From Dreissena polymorpha (Eukaryota; Mollusca; Bivalvia; Myida; Dreissenidae): 64,000 bases of DNA. The notes under the pieces were generated by a model, which saw only the letters and a list, made by a program, of their open reading frames with translations, ran no database searches and was not told the origin of the DNA. This document shows, one piece after another, positions 11,495 through 21,800 of this stretch (its first letter is position 1; every line of letters starts with the position of its first letter). The stretch is taken from positions 79,497,867 to 79,561,866 of the forward strand of contig NC_068359.1 in the NCBI RefSeq assembly GCF_020536995.1, written 5' to 3'. The translations under genes were made by a program, and so were the position numbers.

Positions 11495-11960
11495 TTCATT
11501 TGATCCGATAATGTCTAAACATCTATGTTTAGAAATCATGAAGTAAGTAAATACAGGCAAGTAAACAAAATCAGCACGATACCAACAAAATAAAAAACAA
11601 ATTGCCAATGCTTACCTGCTGCATCCGACATGGTAAATAAAGCATACAATTTACAGCGTTAACACAGTTGCTCAATCCAAATGCATGCGAAATCAATGGT
11701 GTTTATATCCTCTTAGCGATTGGCTGAACTGTTATTTCTTGCTTGACTGGCCATAAAAAGCTTGTTGTGCTCAATGCATGGATTAAATGAACTGGGGATA
11801 TGATATGTAAATAATAACCTTTAAAGTTGCTATTGCTATAACGAACGTTCTCATTAAGTATTTTATCTATGGCTTCGCATTTATACAGGACTTCCTCATT
11901 GAAATATGTTGCCTTTGTCTGCACGATTTCCCGATTGTACAGTTAAACAATATAATAAAT
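11495..11960 (-). repeat. tandem duplication block B (promoter and mini-exon)
   Basis: Second copy of the block described at 10930-11405, in the same orientation, carrying mini-exon B. Confidence 0.6.
11616..11631 (-). CDS. possible alternative first exon of the dispanin gene (B)
   Basis: ATG at 11631 followed by codons for SDAA and a phase 1 donor 'gtaagc', encoding MSDAAG when joined. The 'ATG TCG ... GCA G|GT' layout matches mini-exon A, and the surrounding sequence is a duplicate of the DNA around A. Confidence 0.4.
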
Positions 11961-12484
11961 GTCTTGAATATCAATCAAACAATTAACATTAGAAGCATTT
12001 GAAAAATGTAGTTTGCTTTATCCGCCTGAAGAGATGGCACGTGGGAAAATCGGTAATATTTAAAAAACTTAAATATATCATCAGCGATTGCAGATTACGG
12101 TTAAATTGATTAATTCCCAGATATACAGCATCGCATCGCATGTTAATAGAACAGCGATATTGAATTGTTATGTTTTTCGATGCCAACAGAGTAAACGGTG
12201 CATTGCATTGTTAAATGACAAGTTGTTAGACGAATATAACAATATAAATGTGTAGAACATAAACAAGACACGTATAATTTTAGCTTAGTGTTTTACATCT
12301 GTTTAGTTCCACGAACGTATGTAAAAAGTATGCTTTGTAATTTGAAGAATTGTTTAGCCTGCAACCATGTTCAATTTTGTATAAACATGGTGTTCATTTT
12401 TACATATGAACTAATGTAAATAAACTTTTAAAACACAAACACAAACAGGACAGCATACAGTATTGTTTATACACTACAGACAAA
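11961..12484. other. gene-free stretch
   Basis: No gene or repeat supported. Confidence 0.4.
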
Positions 12485-12740
12485 TGAATACTATTTATGC
12501 GAACTGAATGCGTTTGTAAGCTTTAAAAGCAAGGACACAAGTAAGTTATGAAGGGCAATATACCTTATATCAATAGTGTTTCCAGCTTTAACGATCCATC
12601 GAGGTTCTATCTATTTATGCGAACTAAATGAGTTGATAAGACTCACAAGCAAGATCACAAGTTTGTTATAAAGGGAAATAACCCTAATTTGAACCACTGT
12701 AAATCGTGTTCAAGATTGAACTAGCCGTCGAGGTTCTCTC
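12485..12740. repeat. two-copy tandem repeat, about 125 bases
   Basis: Two neighbouring copies share 'ctatttatgcgaact', 'aagcaag', 'acacaag' or 'tcacaag', 'aaggg' and 'cgaggttct'. No coding signal. Confidence 0.6.
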
Positions 12741-12829
12741 ACCAGGATGTACCGAACGTCGCATGAGATTACACTGACATCAACCATGGCGTGATATCGA
12801 GTTCAGAGGCGTGGACACCGTGTAGCGCC

Positions 12830-13015
12830 GTTAAATGTCGTATCGCCTTTTATATGTCGTAGGCTACGGGATGTATAGCAACGTTGACGATAAATGTCGC
12901 AAGGCACGATACATGCTGCAAATCCTACTGACGATATAAGTCGCAACTTTAACGATAAATGTCGCAAAAATTTAAACCGCCGATATATGTCGCAACATTA
13001 ACGATACATGTCACA
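12830..13015. repeat. degenerate array of 'acgataaatgtcgcaa'
   Basis: Six to seven diverged copies of a short unit around 'acgata(a/t)atgtcgcaa' occur at irregular 20-35 base spacing. They do not look like a CRISPR array because units and spacings vary. Confidence 0.55.
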
Positions 13016-13744
13016 AACCTTTGTAAGACATATTAAAAATGAAAAGTTGAAGAAAAAAATGACTAAGACGTGAAGGTTCGATCTAGATATTTAGATTACC
13101 CAACGAGGTTCTTTGGGTCGACTTCCATCAAATGGTCAGTTTTAGTTAGAATTGTCCGAAATGGTAAGTTGTGGTCAGTATTGTCCATAATTGTCGTCTG
13201 CGGTGAAAATCGACCGAAGCGGTCATATGTATTCATTTTCGACCGAAACAGTTAAGTTGTATTCGAAAATGAAAAAAAATCATTGTTTAAAATTGATCGG
13301 AAATCGGAAAAGCGAGGTGTCCGTTAGTGTTTGCTTTGGATTTAAGGCGGTTTCGACAAGTTTGGTTATATAAGGCCAGTCTTAAAGGAACCGTCTGGGT
13401 AGAACAAAATGTGAATTCCTCGCTAATTCTGCTGGAGACTGACAGCTTTGCCATCTTTGAATCAGCGATAGAAGGCGAATACTCTTGGATAGATCGATTC
13501 AGGATCGCACCGTGACCTCTGGTCCCAACCTCTGTGCTAAACTCTTTGGCTAGTTACGGGGCCGGCAATGGAACATGCCTTTCTATTAAAACTGCCAGGA
13601 ATTACGGGTTCTCTTCTTAAACGGTTGGTCGTTCGGGTGAAGCTGCGCTATGCATCAGATACAAAAACCATAATACAATTATCGCCGAATACAGCTCACT
13701 TACTATGTAAACTGCTTTACACCCAAAGTCATCAGGCTCAAATG
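13016..13744. other. gene-free stretch
   Basis: Several short open frames overlap here (60-114 codons), but none shows a domain or splice-supported extension. Confidence 0.4.
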
Positions 13745-13915
13745 GCAAGGACTCCGCGTCGGTCACTAATTACCAGTTTACTGAACATGCTATCCGATTA
13801 CATTCCATATCGCAGGGTATCAAGGTCATTGCGCGGTCATTGTGTCAGAAAATCGTCCTTACAAAGCTATAGCATATGCTACAGCGATACAAGATCTTTC
13901 GGCGTATGCTAACAT
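13745..13915 (+). repeat. DR5-bearing dispersed element, partial copy a
   Basis: Matches the element at 40189-40905 in the same orientation over 'cattcca..cgca.ggtatcaaggtca' and 'cggtca' through 'tcggcg'. It carries a direct repeat AGGTCA-ttgcg-CGGTCA at 13823-13839. Only the right part of the element is recognisable here. Confidence 0.6.
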
Positions 13916-14176
13916 TTCATGCACAATAGGATACAGCATTTAAAAAAGGCACGTGCACTTTACTAGATTCTGAATGTGCTTAGACCATTAACATAATAGA
14001 CATCAGTTTGGGTTTATTTAAAACAAATATTCTATAAACCTAGCAAATGTAGTTATCATAATTAAATTGATTAACGATGCTATATATATTATATAAACCA
14101 GTCAAATAGTATGACAAACAACTCAAACTAATCAAAACTAGTACCTATCATGGAATTATGGAAAAACAATCTTTTA

Positions 14177-14783
14177 TTGACATACCATAATTATATCGCC
14201 GAATATCTGCAATGAAGATATTTCCGGTCATGTTCACTGGGTTAACGCGATAGAGTTTATATAATGAGTCTTGTACTGACCGCGAACTGAACTTTATACC
14301 TTGCGAGATGGAATGCAATGCGTTAAAGTGAGGTCACGATTTCACTGCTGGAACGACGGTTTGTTTAAAGCTGTATACTTTTACATATCATTTTCGCTGT
14401 TTCGAAAACAATTTAACATATTTTGGTCAAAACAAATATCAGGATATGGAACAACAATATTTATATGATCTAAAATATACGTGATCATAGAATGCAATAC
14501 GGTTGTAATAACTAAATATGAGAACGCAGCCTTTAAAAACAAACGCTATGGCGCTGACAATCCTCTGAAAATAAAAGGTGCACGCACAAACCGTCTTGAT
14601 GTCAAGAGTTGAGTGTAAAACTGTTCTATCTATCAAGTGTCTTCATTCGAGATACAATTGTTTCATGCAGAACACGCAGTAAAACAGTGTTACAAAGACG
14701 CGGACATGATTCCAATGTTTTGGTTGTATGCTGAAATCAGCCAATGGAATAAATGAAGTGTATTCATTTGTGTCGAGCCGCGG
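14177..14783 (-). repeat. DR5-bearing dispersed element, copy b (inverted)
   Basis: Its reverse complement follows the copy at 40189-40905 almost end to end: 'cgcggct', 'gaatacacttcatttattcc', 'attggctgattt', 'acactgttttac', 'tagatagaacagttttaca', 'cgtcgtt', 'gcattcca', 'gatattcggcgatat' and 'tggtatgtcaat'. The DR5-like motif is at 14277-14293 (minus: AGTTCA-gttcg-CGGTCA). It lies about 0.5 kb upstream of the first HEPN gene, so it could contribute regulatory sites to it; that is inference. Confidence 0.75.
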
Positions 14784-15294
14784 TCAGGTCAGGTAAGGTT
14801 ACAAGTGACGTTAAACAGCTATGCCACAAAACTTCTATTTATATTCTGAGCACCAGATTTGACTGTCAAGATTATTGATTTGGTATTACGTGTCTTATTT
14901 CGCGTTCACGAATCGAGCAGATATTTTGAATGCCTACAATACTTAACCAAGAGCATTAATAGAGCAATATAGAATACATATATACATTAACTGAATATAA
15001 TATGTTCCACTGATAAGGGGAAATAATAGAAAACTACTCAGACGACTACCTAGCTTTGATTGTGTTTAAACTGTACACGACCCTAAGTATAACTTGAGTG
15101 TTAAACTCGCTGCGCAGCGACATAGCACACGGTGATAACCTTCTAGCTGGTTTGTTCAAATACACTTAGCGATAGCGTGCGTCTAATAATAGATAGATAT
15201 GGTTTAGTGCGAAATGTGTAGCGGGCGCCATGTTGTGTTAATATATAACCGAAATATAACATTAGATTTCGGCGTATTGGATACATACGCTAGA
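14784..15294. other. upstream region of the first HEPN gene
   Basis: An in-frame upstream ATG exists at 15214, but the paralogue's protein starts at the MAQ corresponding to 15295. This stretch is therefore treated as promoter and 5' untranslated DNA. No sure TATA box was found. Confidence 0.4.
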
Positions 15295-15862
15295 ATGGCT
15301 CAATCCGACAATACAAAATCTAACATCTTAGCGTACGTTCACATGCATGTGGTGCGTAGGGTGTTAAGAAGACTGTTGGAATATTGTGTTTACCAAGAGG
15401 ATAATACATGGACCGTTGACAGGTTTCTGTTTCAAAATATGCATAGAATTCTTGAGACAAGAATTGGACGCGAAACCAGGCAGGTTCTGTTTCCAGGTTA
15501 TCGAGAAGACACCAATGTCGCAAGCTGGCCTCTAATTTTGTTCCCTTTTCTAATCACTGAGATAAGTGGCACATCACTTTCGTCGGAAATAGTGGATATT
15601 ATCCGACAACTGACGGATCTTCGTCATACGTTACACGGACGGATTTTTTCGGGAATAAGTGACCAGTTTTTCCATGATCATTTAAATGATATCGAAGCTC
15701 GTCTGACGAATATTTGCGATCTATTAAATGATGATGAACTTACGAGGCAGACACTTAGCGATCTGCGGACCGAGGAGGTGCGAGAAGATTATATTGAAGA
15801 TTTCAAAAACAATTACAAACAGGAGAAATCTTATAGAGAACAAATGACTTCGCTTAGGCCAG
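15295..15862 (+). CDS. HEPN-domain exon, first gene
   Basis: ATG at 15295 (MAQSDNTKSN), ending in phase 1 at donor 'gtgaca'. The all-helical product shares VVRRVLRRLL, a 'LFPG' turn and 'WPLILFPFLI' with the paralogue. The helix that in nuclease HEPN domains carries R-x4-6-H reads LRHTLHGRI here, with only three residues between R and the second H, so catalysis is doubtful. Confidence 0.8.
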
Positions 15863-18800
15863 GTGACAATACATTTCTGATGAAGTTTTGTGCTTTCAGA
15901 TTGCATCTTTTTTATCCTTATTTAAGTAGATATGCTTTATTAGGAACTCTTTTATTATTTGTATTATTGTAGAAATCCTTACTTAATACCAATCATCTGA
16001 ATGCATTCTTTCACAGGAATACTTTTATGGTATTTTATCTTTTATTAATGCAACAAGATAAATAATATGAGAACAGCTGGTGCGATAAACATGTGTAACA
16101 CTGGGAATAGATTGTTTACAACAAGTACGACTCTGTGCATAAGAGTACACATGTGTTAACAGTTGAATGAAGTTTATTAAACAAATCTTATCTCTTTGGA
16201 CTGCCAATAAAGAACATTTTTTTATTTACAAAAGTGTGTGTTCTTCAGTCAAACTGACGAACTCCGCATGCAATATTCAATACATAAGTATTTTGTTTTT
16301 CAACTGGTGATGGGCATCGTTTTTTTAGCCCGATTTAATTAAACATGTATGTTAATGGGTTTTTTACGGAATGTTTGTTGATCTGAAGAACATAGGGTCT
16401 GATTGAAACTTTAGTGTCATGTTCCTGCAATTGCTTTCAACGTTTTATATACATTCAGGCAACCTTTAATAAAACCATGTTATTGTATTGAAGTTTTTAA
16501 TTTACAACATGTTCTATGTGATTATTTCAGAGCAACTAAGACTTCACCAGCAGTTGGAAAAAGTTGTAAATTTACGGGAAGGTAAATGTTTCTTACTTTT
16601 TAATAGATTTTGAGTACAGTGAAATTTCATACAATACCACAAGCAATATTCATTTTAATATACGATAAAAAGCACTACCATATGCTCTTTTGTGTAACAA
16701 GATTTAACCGTTAAAGATATCTGAGTGGATCAAATGGCAAAATATGTTTCAGTAATTGACATTCCACGACATATGTATTGTATATCCTTGTAGAGCGAGA
16801 GCGAGAACGTGGTGCATCAGGAAAATGTTTACCGCCCCAGCCATACGACCAATGTACAGTAGATTTGAGAAGTCAGTATATACATATATTCCAATATTCC
16901 TATCAAGTGTATTACGTCTAATATATTTATCAACGATTATTTGATTCCATAACAATATTGAACATGAACGTTATTACCATTTTTGTTAAATATGTAAACT
17001 GTGAAATTAATAAGGTACATCGATAGGTTAAGTTCACATAGATCTTCAAATCAAATCATATATGGATATGCATACAAACTCATACAAATTGTATTGTGAC
17101 CTGAACCATTTTTGCAAGTTTCTATTTTGATTTACAATCCGGTTTGTATACTACGTGAGCGCAGCTGTATGATGTTTTACTATTGAGATTTTGCGATTAA
17201 TTGTAATTTGATATTGCAAATGTGTGCCTTTCCGGGTCTTGTGATCGAGTTGCACCTGATTCCTGAATTTCCGGAGCAAAGTCGACAGATAGCTAATGAC
17301 ATTGCGAACATTATTAACAACAAGGATACAGAACTGAAAAATAAAGAGTTGATACAAAATAAAGAAGCCATCCGAGCCGCATCGGATAGAGCATTTAGTG
17401 GCTTTGGTGGTAAGTAAAATATGAACATGATTGCCAAAATATTGTCAAAGCTTTAGAAGAATTTACTAAGGCGTTATGTGTGCAACTAGTAGCACGATGA
17501 GCGTACAGCAACGTTTGGTTGAACCTGTTAAACACTAATTGTATATAATGAAAAAGCAGTATTGTTCTCAAAAACGTCTCACTGACACCGAATCATTTCG
17601 TAGTTACGATATATTTATTGAAGCGAATGTATACGATCTTAGTTTCTTTGTTTTTCAAAACGTTGATGAATAAAAGGTTTTAAAAACTATAATAAGAGTT
17701 AAAAAGAAATATGGTCCATCTCTAATAGATATGGAACTATCAAGATGTATCATCAGAAACTTTTTAAACAAACTAGGTTTAGGAAAGATCTTTAATAATT
17801 TTCATCCACATAACACAAATAAGCTCTACTGCTTACAGTCTCATACAACCTAATTATGACAACGCTGAAAATATGTATTGGGATGCGTTAAAATGCATCC
17901 ATACAGCACACATAAAACTGTTATAGTTTTTAATATAGAAGTATTCAATATATATAATGATGGAACTTCAGAAACTATCAGGAGAAAAATTCTTGATCGT
18001 ATCTGCTCTTTTACTACGGACATGCGTAGAGTAAATAAAATTGGATAAATAGTACCACTATAAGATTGTTATCATATTTATTGTATTCAATATTCCTCAT
18101 TTGTATTCATGTATGGGTTTAACATTGAAAAATAAATGTTGACAATAACATTGAATGTACCTGTCTTTTTATTTGTATAGCATTAATTCTTTTAGTGGAT
18201 AAAATAAAACATTTGAATCTTGAGCATCTTGCCTATGTTTGCACGTATTTCTTATTTGCATAAAATCATGCAAACATACACAAGTTATCATACTTTTTTA
18301 GATCCGCCAAATGATTGTTAAACACGTATATGTTACTTTTTAGAATACTACGCTCAACTAGGCTGTATCGAGATTCACGTTCGGCTCAACAGTATTCAAA
18401 GTTTGATCCAACTCATCTCAAAGTGTGTCTCTGGGTCAATAACCGATACGTTGAAACCAATTCTTGACATAGTGCGCACAATCCCTGGATGCGAAACGTA
18501 CGAACTGCACGCTGTTCTATACAAGGATGCGTATAACCACGTCATGGATGGCATAGGTTTGTTTTACCTTATTCCTACTATACTGTGAATTTGATAATTT
18601 GTTTTGTGTGTAAAATGTGTACTATACGCGCATTTAAACGCTTTGCCATCATCCGAAAAATTATCGATTATTCTCTAAGAATTCCCGAGCAATCCGGCAA
18701 CATCAACAAAAAGGTGGTTTGGGATGGTATTGCAAACGTAACAGTGAATATGACGTTCCATCCGTAGCTATGCCTTTGTTTAAAACAGAGCAACTCCTGC

Positions 18801-21800
18801 ATTTTGACGCAAGCAAATTGCAATTTTGTTTAGAAAGAAAATTTTCCTTGCGTCTTTTTTACCCAACAAAGTCCTGACTAAGGAGTAAACATTTGTCATA
18901 CGCATCTCAAGTTTCATGGTAATGAACAAGCATTGCAATTAATTAAAATCACTCCAGTGTATTTAAAACACCATCTATAAATTAAAGGGACCATATGCAA
19001 TGTCGTTAATCTTATCTCAAATTCATTTTTTGCATTAAAATCAGTGTTTCAACGGAAAAAGAACAATATGAATTCCATTTTACATATTTTTCTTTTGTAT
19101 TATTTTGCACTTAATTGGTAAGCTTTGTCGATCTTTATTTATACAATTATTTGACGAAGTTGAGCTGACAAACCTCAAATTATTCTTTGGTTCAATTATA
19201 ATATTTGAAATCTATATGCAACTTAACAAATTTCAATAGCTTAAAAATGAAATCGTCCTTTCCAGTTAGTTCATTTATGTGAAATGGTCTCGATCAGATA
19301 ACCCCATGCTTTGGTATTCTCATTTATTCATTATCCACACTTAGTTGTACAAAAAGATCAATAGGATATGAAAGAATGGTGGGATAGGGTAAAATACATT
19401 CTATCTTTATGTACAACGTATAATATTTTGAAAAATGACCGTGTCAGGTAAATTTAAATTTAAACCCGTTGCATAGCTTTCCTTACCTGTTTTACGCTCC
19501 AAACATTCATACACAATAGACGCATTTTGAATAGAATCAGATTTTAAGTACGGTAATCATATTCATTTAGCAGTTTGACATGCGTTATTCAGCTTATAAC
19601 ATTTTCTCCAAGCAGTTGTCCAAAAAAAGATACTGTTGAATATTTGTAACTTTACAAGCAGATTTTTCAACTTTTTTATGTGAAATGGAAAATATATAGC
19701 AAAATTGAGGAGGTTTATAATAAATATAAAACAAACTGCTTTCAAAAGGTTGAGTAACTTTCAGAAAGCCCAACAGTAAATGAGTTCTAAGATTTCTGCT
19801 AAGTGACTTCTCAGACCCCAAAATATATTATACCTTTTGTGTTGGTCATAAGTAGTACACAGTGTTTTTTTAAATCAGTTCATGAATAAGGCTTGGTCCC
19901 TTTGTATTCGGAAAATTTGCAGAGTTTTGACTTAAATTGGGAAATTAGTGTTGTTGTTGTTTTGCTAAAAATGCTTCAACATTGAGAATACAACTGTTTT
20001 CATTATGAGATTTACTAAGGTTGCGGATGGGAGTTGAACAAAATATTAAGATCTAAAAAAAATTTTTTTGGAAACCTTCCTTTGTAAATTTTTAGCTCCA
20101 ATTTGGGGAAAAAATATAATAGTTGTTTGCATTTGGAATATGTCCGATTACCGGACCCTATTTTGAATTTAAAAAAAAACCACTGGTACAGAAAGTGGAT
20201 TTGCGCTATGAACTCATTAACATAGGGCCCCATGTGTGCATCCCGAACAATGAAATCATATAGCGCTATTGTCAAGACACGGGTCCTTTTCTTAGTTTGT
20301 TCAAATGATGTCCCTGGGGTTAAAACTGTCCAAGCCCGAGGTCACAACTTTTTATAGAGACTTGTGTTGTAATTAACTCCAATTTTTTTATCTGCAACTG
20401 AAAGGGTGTGGGGTTGATATTTATTTTTTTTTATTGTATGATTTTCAGCTACTACGTATGTTTAAATCATGAACCTGTGGTCAAAATTTGCCACGCCATA
20501 GGGTAACTTGTTTTCCGTACGTGTATATTGCGGAAACTCTAAATGCAATACCCAGAAGTTTGTTATCTATAATATAAAGTATTGCAGTGTGTTCCTCTTC
20601 TAAGTTTCTGCCAATAATTCCCGTATTGTCAAAACTGGAAAAAGCACTGTGGTCACATCTTTTATAAACACTTGTATAGTAAATATTGATATTTTCAAAA
20701 ATATCTCAACACTCTGAAACCGGACGGGTCATGGAATCAGTGTGTAACATTACAGTTTTCTTCTTCTGAGTGTTTTCAAATAATGTCCCTGGGGTCAAAG
20801 CTAGCTATAAACCTGGGGTCACATGATTTATATGGATAGATATAGTAATATACTTATAACATTTGATCCTCTAAAACCACAAGAGTTTTGGGTTCAATGT
20901 TGAGCATGAGACTTCGTATTGTGGTTATCTACTAAGTTTACCAGAGACCCCTGTGGTCAAAATCCACTGACTTTACTTCCTAACTTCACTATACTCAACG
21001 CAACGTTTTCTTATATTACCAATTTCCATTAATTAAAAAAAAGGAAATATTACTGTTCCGAAATGTAATCCAAATTATTTTCAACCACAGAAGTATGCAA
21101 ATGTGAGCAATGTGTGTATTTCAATTTAAAATTAATTGTGGTCATTGATACACTTTATGGTAGCATGGTTGATGCAGTTCTAATTATAAACATTACATTA
21201 CGTAAATATACCTGCCATGATTGTGTGATAATGTTTCTAAACGGTTCATACAATTATTAAAAAAGATAAAGCAATACATTTTTTCACAGGGAAAAAAAAC
21301 GCCGTTCAAAAAATACACATGTAATATTGCTTTGTCTCCTCATATCCGACCACCGATAATTTGACTCCTTGTTTTAAAAATCTAATGAAACCCCTGGTCT
21401 ACTACACGTTTGCTGCTGATTTATTTTGCTAATCGACTAGGTATATTAGAATAAGTTTAATATAGATATAAACAAGCTGATGCAACCTTTATAGTATTGA
21501 AACTATAAACAAAACTATTCAATAGATATAAAGAAATTGCGTTTGCATTGCTTTCGGAAAGAATTAATTTCATGTTGTTAGAAAGTGCACTATTATTCGT
21601 GATTTGGGAACCACTCGCAAAGAAACAGACGTTCGCGGCAATTTATGTTTTCAACTCAAATTGCATGGATAGTATACTTAATAAGCATTAGGAGACGACT
21701 ATGCTTAATTTTCTCTACTGGACAAAACACGAATTCAAATATAAAATAATTAGAATTGTTAAATACATAATTATTTATATATTAAATTTATATAATGTGC

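Noticed and set aside
13568-13912. 114-codon plus-strand open frame starting MEHAFLLKLPG
   Set aside because: Its right part is the repeated DR5-bearing element, and the frame is not kept in the other copies.
15214-15294. In-frame upstream ATG extension of the first HEPN gene
   Set aside because: The paralogue starts at the MAQ corresponding to 15295, and the upstream 27 residues have no counterpart.
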